NCBI RefSeq assembly: GCF_000732325.1
Contig: NZ_BBIW01000002.1
Location: 496,007 to 560,006, forward strand
Length of the DNA stretch: 64,000 bases
DNA from: Paenibacillus sp. TCA20
GTDB taxonomy: Bacteria > Bacillota > Bacilli > Paenibacillales > Paenibacillaceae
Direction: 5' to 3'
Below are positions 52,850-60,659 of this stretch, in pieces. The notes under the pieces are model-generated. The model made no database searches and had not been told where the DNA came from. It saw only the letters and a program-made list of their open reading frames with translations. Positions within the stretch are counted from its first letter, which is position 1, and each line of letters starts with the position of its first letter. The translations under genes were made by a program, and so were the position numbers.

Positions 52850-53265
52850 TTAATTTGGATGAAATCATTGATAAACTCGTCAAAAAATTTAAGACAAACG
52901 ATCCTTTTATCATAGCAGACGGCCTAAACATTCTTATCCGATATGCTAATTTTGAAGACGGGACTCGGGGACTGTATTATCGAAAGTTACGCAGACGATT
53001 TATTGTTATACACAATGAGCTAGATGATCATTGGAAACGGGTAGTTTGTGCCCATGAACTCGCACACGACAGGTTGCACCCTGATTTAAGCCGTTTCTGG
53101 CTCGATGATTACTCTTTTTTTAATGCTGGAAAGTATGAGAAACAAGCGAATACTTTTGCTTTGAAATTGCTCACACATTCTGAACAACAACAACCAGAAG
53201 AACCGATCGAGCGTTTTTTGCAGCGTTGTGGCATTCCACAAGAACTTCATTCTTTTTATGATTGA
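52846..53265 (+). CDS. ImmA/IrrE-type metallopeptidase
   Basis: A 139-residue protein with the zinc motif HELAH in VVCAHELAHDRLHPDLSRFW and a following ExxANxFA-like segment (KQANTFALKLL). ImmA proteins cleave the partner repressor after a signal, releasing the mobile element. The GTG at 52846 overlaps the repressor stop (GTGA); a TTG at 52855 is a second option. Together with the repressor it makes the induction switch. Confidence 0.87.
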   Translation: MINLDEIIDKLVKKFKTNDPFIIADGLNILIRYANFEDGTRGLYYRKLRRRFIVIHNELDDHWKRVVCAHELAHDRLHPDLSRFWLDDYSFFNAGKYEKQANTFALKLLTHSEQQQPEEPIERFLQRCGIPQELHSFYD

Positions 53266-53385
53266 ATTTGTAGATTGAACGTTACAGAAGCTACGACTTA
53301 ATTCCTGCTAAGTTTGCTTGTTTACCACCATTAGCTTTCTGAATAAGAATACCTAAACTAAAAACTAAACTTGTCTTTATACAAA

Positions 53386-53434
53386 AAACCGCCATTCAAA
53401 TGTTAGATTGTAACTAACATTTGAATGGCGGTTT
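53386..53434. terminator. Perfect 21-base inverted-repeat terminator between ImmA and glnA
   Basis: AAACCGCCATTCAAATGTTAG and its exact complement flank a seven-base loop, with a T-run on the minus strand for glnA. It also lies after the plus-strand ImmA gene. The 53266-53385 stretch has no gene. Confidence 0.9.
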
Positions 53435-53466
53435 AAACACTTTCTAAGCGCCAAGGGTTTCCGGTT

Positions 53467-54795
53467 TTAGTAAAGCGTCAAATATTGATCGCGTTCCCAT
53501 TGATGTACTTGTGTGCGATACATGTCCCACTCGATTTCTTTCAGTTCATAAAAGTGAGCCAGCGCATGATCACCAAGCGCCTCAGTGATAACTTCGCTGC
53601 GGATCAGCTCATGCAATGCTTCCTTCAGGTCGGCTGGGAGTGAAGGAATACCTTCTTCAATACGCTCTTCTTCCGACATGATGTAGATGTTGCGGTCGAT
53701 TGGAGCAGGAAGACTCAGCTCACGGTTAATTCCGTCCAGTCCGGCTTTGAGCATAACAGCAAGTGCCAGATAAGGGTTCGCAGCAGGGTCTGGATTACGT
53801 ACTTCTACACGAGTACTCAGCCCGCGGGAAGCCGGAATACGGATCATCGGACTGCGGTTACTTGCAGACCATGCAACGTAGCAAGGAGCTTCATAACCAG
53901 GAACCAAACGTTTGTAAGAGTTCACTGTCGGATTCGTAATGGCTGCCATAGCACGTGCATGCTTGAGAATACCAGCCATGTAGTGGCGAGCAGTCTTGCT
54001 GAGCCCCAAAGTATCGGATTCATCATAGAATGTATTCACATTGTCTTTGAATAGAGATTGGTGACAGTGCATACCGGAGCCATTCATGCCGAAGAGCGGC
54101 TTAGGCATAAATGTCGCATGCAGTCCATGCTGACGAGCAATCGTCTTAACAACCAGCTTAAACGTTTGAATCTGGTCAGCAGCCTTAATTGCATCTGCAT
54201 ACTTAAAGTCGATTTCATGCTGCCCAGGAGCAACCTCATGGTGAGAAGCTTCAATCTCGAAGCCCATTTCCTCAAGCGTCAGCACGATTTCACGACGGCA
54301 GTTCTCTCCAAGATCGGTAGGAGCCAGGTCAAAATAACCACCTTGGTCATTCAGCTCTTCCGTTGGGTTACCGTTGGCATCCGTACGGAACAGGAAGAAC
54401 TCAGGTTCTGGTCCTACATTCATTGAAGTGTAGCCCATTTGCTCTGCTTCTGTCAGTACGCGCTTCAGGATGCCACGCGGGTCCCCTGCAAACGGCGTTC
54501 CATCTGGCATATACACATCACAAATAAGACGCGCAACACGATTCTCTGTTACCCATGGGAAAATAACCCATGTGTCCAAATCTGGGTACAAGTACATATC
54601 AGATTCTTCAATACGAACGTAGCCTTCAATGGAAGAGCCGTCGAACATCATCTTGTTGTCGAGTGCTTTTACCAGCTGGCTTACGGGAATTTCAACGTTT
54701 TTAATTGTTCCAAGCAAATCTGTAAATTGCAAACGAATGAAACGTACATTTTCTTCTTTCGCTATGCGGAGAATGTCATCTTTTGTATAACTCAC
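53467..54795 (-). CDS. glnA: Glutamine synthetase, type I
   Basis: A 442-residue GSI-alpha-type enzyme that makes glutamine from glutamate and ammonia. Family marks are [44 protein letters not shown] and [21 protein letters not shown]. No adenylylation-type tyrosine loop was looked for, but the length is that of the Bacillus enzyme, which is feedback-controlled and moonlights with GlnR. Separate promoter visible upstream. Confidence 0.97.
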   Translation of the reverse strand: MSYTKDDILRIAKEENVRFIRLQFTDLLGTIKNVEIPVSQLVKALDNKMMFDGSSIEGYVRIEESDMYLYPDLDTWVIFPWVTENRVARLICDVYMPDGTPFAGDPRGILKRVLTEAEQMGYTSMNVGPEPEFFLFRTDANGNPTEELNDQGGYFDLAPTDLGENCRREIVLTLEEMGFEIEASHHEVAPGQHEIDFKYADAIKAADQIQTFKLVVKTIARQHGLHATFMPKPLFGMNGSGMHCHQSLFKDNVNTFYDESDTLGLSKTARHYMAGILKHARAMAAITNPTVNSYKRLVPGYEAPCYVAWSASNRSPMIRIPASRGLSTRVEVRNPDPAANPYLALAVMLKAGLDGINRELSLPAPIDRNIYIMSEEERIEEGIPSLPADLKEALHELIRSEVITEALGDHALAHFYELKEIEWDMYRTQVHQWERDQYLTLY

Positions 54796-54913
54796 TATAT
54801 CCTCTCCCTCTTCTTCTTAAAAGTATCAGCTTCAACAAGTATTGCTATTGCAGGTTAAACGTATACCGCAGATAACGCCACTACAGAGCTGCAAGAAATG
54901 ATGGGTCTCATTC

Positions 54914-54942
54914 ATTGTCACAGGCAAAGGATAAGATGTCAA
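54914..54942 (-). promoter_or_regulatory. Possible glnA promoter in the glnR-glnA gap
   Basis: On the minus strand TTGACA (54937-54942), 17 bases, GACAAT (54914-54919), about 120 bases before the glnA start. The gap (218 bases) is longer than in B. subtilis, and I saw no GlnR box here. Read-through from the glnR promoter is also likely. Confidence 0.5.
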
Positions 54943-55013
54943 GAAAGCGATTACGAGCTCTTAAGCCTTCTTATCCTGTTATCCTTATACCCGTTCCCCT
55001 TCGTTAACTAACA

Positions 55014-55430
55014 TCACTTCTTGTTAAAGAATCTCGACAACTCCCCTTGAATCAGGGATACCTGACCCGGGCGTTTGCCGCCAGACACCAGCTGCTGCTT
55101 AAGTAAACGGTGGAGCTGCGAATCAGACAGCTCTCTGCGCTTCACCTCGGTGTCCGCTGTAATGATCGTTGCTTCCTCTGACTCTTTCGTGACAGGATTC
55201 ATCACTTGTTTGATTCCAGCTATGTTTACACCCTTCTCAATGAGGGCTTTAATCTCAAGCAATCGTTCAACATCATTAAAAGAAAACATTCTTTGATTGC
55301 CCGAGGTACGTGCAGGTACGATCAAATTATGCTGTTCATAGTAGCGGATCTGGCGTGCAGACAAATCAGTAAGCTTCATCACAATACCAATTGGAAATAA
55401 GGCCATGTTTCTGCGTATTTCGTCACCCAT
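55014..55430 (-). CDS. glnR: GlnR, MerR-family nitrogen regulator
   Basis: A 138-residue repressor. The N-terminal segment GDEIRRNMALFPIGIV and MerR helix-turn-helix KLTDLSARQIRYYEQHNLI are like B. subtilis GlnR. The start at 55430 is chosen by likeness to that protein (MSDNIRR...), although an ATG at 55439 is close to a GGAAGG site. It represses glnRA when glutamine is in excess. A perfect operator lies upstream. Confidence 0.92.
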   Translation of the reverse strand: MGDEIRRNMALFPIGIVMKLTDLSARQIRYYEQHNLIVPARTSGNQRMFSFNDVERLLEIKALIEKGVNIAGIKQVMNPVTKESEEATIITADTEVKRRELSDSQLHRLLKQQLVSGGKRPGQVSLIQGELSRFFNKK

Positions 55431-55468
55431 CTCGTTCATCTACCTTCCAAGTATTCTAAGATATCATC

Positions 55469-55520
55469 ATTGTACATTTTTATGATACCAAGTGTCAATG
55501 ACGTGTTAGGTAAACTTACA
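55469..55520 (-). promoter_or_regulatory. glnR promoter with a GlnR/TnrA box
   Basis: TGTTA-N7-TTACA at 55504-55520 matches the TGTNAN7TNACA operator exactly. Just downstream on the minus strand, TTGACA (55493-55498), 18 bases and TACAAT (55469-55474) form the promoter. The box ends a few bases upstream of the -35 and overlaps the 3' end of the ynbB-like gene. Confidence 0.85.
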
Positions 55521-56769
55521 GTAAATTACGATTTTTCATCGTTTGTAACGCCATGAGCACACCGTATTTCACATGAGAATAAGTTAGTCCGCCTTGCATG
55601 TAGCCGATATAAGGCTCGCGAATCGGCGCATCAGCCGAGAGCTCGAGACTGCCTCCTTGAATAAAGGTTCCTGCAGCCATAATAACCGGATGTTCATAAC
55701 CCGGCATATCCCAAGGCTCCGGCACGACATGACTGTCCACTGCAGCGGCCCGCTGAATACCTTGTACGAATGCGATGAGATGCTCTGGACCGCTAAAGGA
55801 TACAGCCTGAATCAGATCGGTCCGTATTTCATTCCATGCCGGCTTTGTTTCAAAACCGACCGCTTCGAACATGGCTGAGGCAAAAACACTCCCCTTGATG
55901 GCTTGTCCGACGGTGGATGGAGCCAGGTACAATCCCTGATATATCCCTCTAGTGGTACCCAGCATAGCACCTACTTCTCCTCCAATGCCAGGCGCAGTTA
56001 AGCGGTATGCAGCCAGTTGGACATACTCTGCTTTACCGCAGATATACCCCCCTGTCTCGGCAATGCCTCCACCCGGATTTTTGATCAGAGAGCCTGCAAT
56101 CAGGTCCGCGCCTACCTCCGTCGGCTCCTGTTCCTCTGTAAATTCCCCATAACAATTATCTACGAATACAATGACATCCGGCTTAATCGCTTTGACTTTC
56201 TCAATCATTTCTTTGATCTGCTGCACGGTAAAGGATGAGCGCCAGTCATAGCCCCGTGAACGTTGAATGCCGATGACCTTCGTATTAGAATGGATCGACT
56301 GTTCTACCGCTGCGAAGTCCACTACACCTTCAGGAGTCAGATCCGTTTCGCGGTATGTAATCCCAAAATCGTACAGGGATCCCGTGCCATCCCCTGGCTT
56401 GCCGATCACCTTATGAAGCGTGTCGTAAGGCTTGCCCGTAATGTACAAGAGCTCATCTCCAGGTCTTAGCACACCAAAAAGAGCGGTGGCAATCGTATGC
56501 GTACCGGATGCAAAATGTGGACGCACCAAAGCCGCCTCCGCTCCAAACACGTCGGCGTATACTTCGTCTAATATTTCTCGGCCGCGATCGTTATAAGCGT
56601 AGCCCGTAGAGCCTGCAAAATGGAAGTCACTTACTTGATGCTTCTGGAATGCATCTATTACCTTCCATTGATTGCTGTCGACGATTAGGTCTACTTCTCG
56701 CAGCCTTGATTCGATCTTGTGCTCAATCGTTTGCTGAAGCTGAACAATGTCTGCTGAAAAAACACCCAT
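55516..56769 (-). CDS. ynbB: PLP-dependent methionine gamma-lyase-family protein (YnbB, aluminium-resistance type)
   Basis: A 417-residue PLP enzyme of the fold-type I cystathionine-synthase-like group. It shows FHFAGSTGYAYNDRGREILDEVYA, FASGTHTIATALFGVL, VFVDNCYGEF with the PLP Asp, and SLIKNPGGGIA with the PLP lysine. The GTG at 56790 lacks a ribosome site, so the ATG at 56769 (MGVFSADI) is preferred. In Bacillus it sits between hflX and glnR exactly as here. The substrate is unknown. Confidence 0.9.
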   Translation of the reverse strand: MGVFSADIVQLQQTIEHKIESRLREVDLIVDSNQWKVIDAFQKHQVSDFHFAGSTGYAYNDRGREILDEVYADVFGAEAALVRPHFASGTHTIATALFGVLRPGDELLYITGKPYDTLHKVIGKPGDGTGSLYDFGITYRETDLTPEGVVDFAAVEQSIHSNTKVIGIQRSRGYDWRSSFTVQQIKEMIEKVKAIKPDVIVFVDNCYGEFTEEQEPTEVGADLIAGSLIKNPGGGIAETGGYICGKAEYVQLAAYRLTAPGIGGEVGAMLGTTRGIYQGLYLAPSTVGQAIKGSVFASAMFEAVGFETKPAWNEIRTDLIQAVSFSGPEHLIAFVQGIQRAAAVDSHVVPEPWDMPGYEHPVIMAAGTFIQGGSLELSADAPIREPYIGYMQGGLTYSHVKYGVLMALQTMKNRNLL

Positions 56770-56845
56770 TTCTCGTTTTTCTCTCCTCACAAAACTAACA
56801 CCAATATTACTTTAGTGCGTTACAATATTAGTATACAAAATCACA

Positions 56846-58138
56846 TCAATTTGACGAGTCAATAAAATCTTTTAACAGATACCCATGCTTCTCATATTCG
56901 CCCTTTTGGACCTGTACTTCATAAATAACATCATTCTCATCATAGGTCGTTTCGATCACATCGCCGATTCGATAGACAACAGAGGTGATATCTCCTCGCT
57001 CCGCGGGAATTCTAAACTTAACCGTATCTCCAGTTAGTTCTTCCTGTATCAATTCACGAATGCTCAGCAGATCCTGCTCATCAAATGCACTTATTTTTCT
57101 GTAGCCCTTGCCCGTCGGAAGCATTTGCAGCTGCTCGGGAGAACAGGCATCCTTCTTGTTAAACAGCACAATTTGTGGTTTATCGGAAGCACCCAGCTCC
57201 TGCAGCAGCTTTTCAACAACATTCATTTGCTCCTCTCTCATCGTAGAAGAAGCATCAACAACATGCAGGATGAGATCTGCCTCATTCACCTCTTCGAGCG
57301 TTGCCCTGAATGCAGCAACCAGCTCATGCGGAAGGTTCTGTATAAAGCCTACTGTATCCGTTAACACAATTTCTTTGCCGCTCGGCAGTTCCAACGTTCG
57401 GGAAGTCGGATCAAGAGTTGCAAACAACTGGTTCTCAATATAAACATCAGCCGATGTCAGCTGTTTAAGCAGTGTAGACTTTCCGGCATTCGTATAACCG
57501 ACCAATGCTACTTGAATTACTCCGCTCTTCTTACGGCGTTCCCGGTGCAGCGTACGGTGACGGGTCACCTCTTCTAATTGCCGTTTCAGGTCGGTAATCC
57601 GTCCGCGAATATGTCTGCGGTCCGTCTCCAGCTTGCTCTCACCCGGTCCTCTTGTTCCGATCCCCCCGCCAAGACGTGACAGGTTCTTGCCGTGTCCAGA
57701 CAGTCTTGGCAGAAGGTAAGAATGCTGTGCCAGCTCTACCTGAATAATACCCTCTCTCGTATGAGCACGCTGTGCAAAAATATCCAGGATAAGCTGGGTT
57801 CGATCTATAATTTTCAGATCAAGGCTTTCTTCGAGATTGCGAACCTGTGCTCCAGACAGCTCTTGGTCAAAAATAGCGGTAGTCGCACCAAGCTCCTCTG
57901 CCGCTGCACGAAGCTCTTCTACCTTACCTTTTCCGATAAACCATTTGGAGTCTGGAGTCTCCCGATTCTGAGATATGACGCTAAGCACTTCAACACCTGC
58001 AGTTTCCGCAAGCTTAACGAGCTCTTCAAGCGAATACTCAGGGTTAATGCCTGACCGCTTAACTTCATCGGTCACTAAGCTGACTAATACAGCCTTATCT
58101 TTTATCTCCGTGGATGTTTCATGTGTGGAGTTACTCAT
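56846..58138 (-). CDS. hflX: GTPase HflX (YnbA-like)
   Basis: A 430-residue ribosome-associated GTPase. The N-terminal domain has LKIIDRTQLILDIFAQRA and SRLGGGIGTRGPGE. The G domain has G1 GYTNAGKSTL, G3 DTVGF and G4 NKKD. It splits stalled ribosomes under stress in studied bacteria. AAGGAG precedes the ATG. Part of the conserved spoVK-hflX-ynbB-glnR run. Confidence 0.95.
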   Translation of the reverse strand: MSNSTHETSTEIKDKAVLVSLVTDEVKRSGINPEYSLEELVKLAETAGVEVLSVISQNRETPDSKWFIGKGKVEELRAAAEELGATTAIFDQELSGAQVRNLEESLDLKIIDRTQLILDIFAQRAHTREGIIQVELAQHSYLLPRLSGHGKNLSRLGGGIGTRGPGESKLETDRRHIRGRITDLKRQLEEVTRHRTLHRERRKKSGVIQVALVGYTNAGKSTLLKQLTSADVYIENQLFATLDPTSRTLELPSGKEIVLTDTVGFIQNLPHELVAAFRATLEEVNEADLILHVVDASSTMREEQMNVVEKLLQELGASDKPQIVLFNKKDACSPEQLQMLPTGKGYRKISAFDEQDLLSIRELIQEELTGDTVKFRIPAERGDITSVVYRIGDVIETTYDENDVIYEVQVQKGEYEKHGYLLKDFIDSSN

Positions 58139-58214
58139 TTCTTAAGCTCCTTCAAATATAGGTAACGTCTACGATTTCAGTCCCTATGGAATGTAAGTGA
58201 ATATCTATTATCGC

Positions 58215-59201
58215 TCATTTCTTGTCTAGCTTCAAATCCTCAACCCGAAGTGTCATCAGCTCCAGCTTGCCAGGGTTTCCTGAGGAATACTGATTCAGCA
58301 GCCGGACCGCTTGATGCCTAATCGATTTCTCAATCAAATTGCGAACATACCGTGCGTTACTGAACGCTTGTGACGTTTCATTTTTCTCATCAAGCAGTTG
58401 CTGCTTTAACTTGAGTATGGTCTGCGGCATCAAAATATAATCTCGATCCTTAGCCATAAGCTCTGAAATCTGAATCAACTGATCAATGGTATAGTCAGGA
58501 AATTCGATCTGAATCGGGAATCTGGACGGAAGTCCGGGATTGGTCTGCATGAAGAAATCAATCTCGTCAGAATAGCCCGCAAGAATCAATATAAATTGAT
58601 TCTTGTGATCTTCCATCGCTTTAACAAGCGTATCAATCGCCTCTTTGCCAAAATCCTTCTCACCGCCGCGTGCCAAGCTGTAGGCTTCATCAATAAACAG
58701 AATACCGCCTAACGACTTTTTCACCAAATCTCTCGTTTTTTGAGCCGTGTGACCAATATACTCGCCGACCAAATCAGCTCTCTCGACCTCAATAAGATGC
58801 CCTTTGGTCAGGACCCCCATCTTCTGAAACAGCTTGGCGACGATACGAGCAACCGTTGTCTTGCCGGTACCGGGATTGCCTTTGAACACCATATGATACA
58901 CATGAGAACCGCTCATGAGTCCCGCATCAGATCTCATCTGTGCAATTTGCAGGAATGCATAAATTTCAAACACAAAATCCTTAATGCTCTCGAGGCCCAC
59001 CAGCTGATCCAATTCCTTCTGTATATCCTGATACATCGCAAACTGCGGATTGTTCTTCAAAGAGGCGGCAGTCTCTTCCGGATCTGATATCGACTCTTTA
59101 TTCAGACCATAGCCTTCTGGCTGATTACGCAAAACGACATTGATCTGCCTGGAAGGTCTGCCTTCCGGCCGCTCTCCTGCTGCCATCGCTCTTCCGTTCA
59201 T
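58215..59201 (-). CDS. spoVK: Stage V sporulation protein K (AAA+ ATPase)
   Basis: An AAA+ ATPase of the CbbX/SpoVK group: Walker A GNPGTGKTTVARIVA, Walker B ILFIDEAYSL, sensor LAGYSDEIDFFM and arginine-finger segment NPGLPSRFP. About 328 residues with the ATG at 59201, which has GAGGTG nine bases upstream; a GTG at 59213 is also in frame. It is required for late spore maturation in B. subtilis, supporting a spore-forming host. Confidence 0.92.
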   Translation of the reverse strand: MNGRAMAAGERPEGRPSRQINVVLRNQPEGYGLNKESISDPEETAASLKNNPQFAMYQDIQKELDQLVGLESIKDFVFEIYAFLQIAQMRSDAGLMSGSHVYHMVFKGNPGTGKTTVARIVAKLFQKMGVLTKGHLIEVERADLVGEYIGHTAQKTRDLVKKSLGGILFIDEAYSLARGGEKDFGKEAIDTLVKAMEDHKNQFILILAGYSDEIDFFMQTNPGLPSRFPIQIEFPDYTIDQLIQISELMAKDRDYILMPQTILKLKQQLLDEKNETSQAFSNARYVRNLIEKSIRHQAVRLLNQYSSGNPGKLELMTLRVEDLKLDKK

Positions 59202-59295
59202 ATACACGCTCACCTCAACTCCATAAGGGGCTAACTTCTCTATCTAAAGTATTCTAGTTAGTTCAATGTTATTAGAAGTTTCCCTTAAAAAATTG

Positions 59296-59946
59296 TTACT
59301 GAAAGCTCAGAAGAGCGGCATCCAGCTTCCACTTCGTATAAGCAAGCGTTTCCCGAATTTGGCTTGGCAAAAATGGCATAGCCACAGATTCAGCAAGTGA
59401 GAGCAGTGGTGCTTCATAATCAAGAAACTCGGCGATTTCAAGTGATCGCATACCGTGAAAATCATGCGTAATAATAATCGATGAAGCAAGGCCCTGATCT
59501 GTCATAATTCTCTGGCTGAACAATAAATTCTCGTACGTACTGGTCGCTTCATTCTCTAGCAAAATACGAGATGGCTCCACACCATGCTCTACAAGATAGC
59601 GCTGCATCCCCTCGGCCTCGGTAAGTCGGTGCTGAGGACTGTCCAATCCACCGGTAACGATAAAGTATCTGAAGCTCCCTGCTTCATGCAACTCAATAGC
59701 CTTGTCCAGCCGTTCAGCGAGACCCGGGCTGGGTTCGTCGCCCCAGAGCGACGCCCCCAGTACAATGCCCGCGTCAACAGGATCAGCAAATTCCGTTGTC
59801 TCCTTCGGATTAAAAATTTTCCATTGTACATAAACGACCCAGATCAGTCCAATAATTACGAGTGCTGTTAATATCCTAAATGCACTTCGCAAAAATTTCG
59901 TGTTCCTGGGTGTATTATTTATAGGTTTTGCTTGCTCAAATGCCAT
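59296..59946 (-). CDS. DUF218/YdcF-like (ElyC/SanA) membrane protein
   Basis: A 216-residue protein with one N-terminal membrane helix (about 24-45). A DUF218 domain follows: DAGIVLGASLWGDEPSPGLAERL, FIVTGGLDS and ENEATSTYENLLFS. E. coli relatives ElyC and SanA affect peptidoglycan or membrane barrier. The gene starts three bases after the DUF402 stop, so they form an operon. Confidence 0.87.
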   Translation of the reverse strand: MAFEQAKPINNTPRNTKFLRSAFRILTALVIIGLIWVVYVQWKIFNPKETTEFADPVDAGIVLGASLWGDEPSPGLAERLDKAIELHEAGSFRYFIVTGGLDSPQHRLTEAEGMQRYLVEHGVEPSRILLENEATSTYENLLFSQRIMTDQGLASSIIITHDFHGMRSLEIAEFLDYEAPLLSLAESVAMPFLPSQIRETLAYTKWKLDAALLSFQ

Positions 59947-59949
59947 AGC

Positions 59950-60501
59950 TCACTCCTTGAATTCCCCATTCTCGAACAAAGTGGAACGGTGTTCCAATGA
60001 CATCTGGAAATAAGGGAAGGAATGCGCATCAATTGAATGCAATAAGTACTGCGCTGTCCGCATGGACAATTCGTAATCTGTTGTCGTAATATGCCCCTTA
60101 TCCAAAGCGTCATCTAGTTCATCTTCGTCGAGTAGGAATACTTCTCCATCCCTCAGAACGATAACATCCAAATATAAGTCATCAAACCAAGGAACGCCCT
60201 GATCTGTGACACCCTGACTACGGCAAGTATCGATATACCATTCAATAATCCGTTCCTGGTCATCAAACATCGCCGTCACAACAAAGTGCTCATCCTTAGG
60301 AAAATACTGAAGCCAGGAATACCCTTTATCCGCTGTGCAGAACGTATACCCTCCATAAGTTTTCCATAAAGGTTCCTTTAACTCATGGATGGTATAAAGG
60401 GATAAATAACCGGTAAACTCCTCGCTCTCTACATATCGACAGGTGAATTGCCGATTGGTAATTCGGCGCCAGTTCGCTCTGTCTCCAAATTTTCTCTTCA
60501 T
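59950..60501 (-). CDS. DUF402 protein (Ntdp-type nucleoside phosphatase)
   Basis: A 183-residue protein matching YgaC-like DUF402: YGGYTFCTADKGYSWLQYFP, EWYIDTCRSQG, DLYLDVIVLRDGEVFLLDEDEL. Studied members hydrolyse nucleoside tri- and diphosphates with metal. It shares an operon with the YdcF-like gene and follows the PBP gene on the same strand. Confidence 0.88.
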   Translation of the reverse strand: MKRKFGDRANWRRITNRQFTCRYVESEEFTGYLSLYTIHELKEPLWKTYGGYTFCTADKGYSWLQYFPKDEHFVVTAMFDDQERIIEWYIDTCRSQGVTDQGVPWFDDLYLDVIVLRDGEVFLLDEDELDDALDKGHITTTDYELSMRTAQYLLHSIDAHSFPYFQMSLEHRSTLFENGEFKE

Positions 60502-60611
60502 CTCAATCCCTCTTTACTCATCCAATATCCGCTTTATTAAAAACAGCTTACCATATTTAAGTTATACACTCAAAATTTACTCATAACCAAAACAAATCAG
60601 TACCTACGCGC

Positions 60612-60648
60612 AAAAAAAGACCTGCCGTCACTGTGACAGCAGGTCTTT
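60612..60648 (-). terminator. Terminator after the PBP gene
   Basis: AAAGACCTGC-GTCAC pairs with GTGAC-GCAGGTCTTT on the minus strand, followed by a T7 run. It separates the PBP gene from the DUF402 operon. Confidence 0.88.
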
Positions 60649-60659
60649 CGCTAATGTTA

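Noticed and set aside
43297..53385. Prophage attachment-site repeats flanking the tail module
   Set aside because: I compared the flanks near 43.3 kb and 53.3 kb and saw no convincing direct repeat; no integrase is present.
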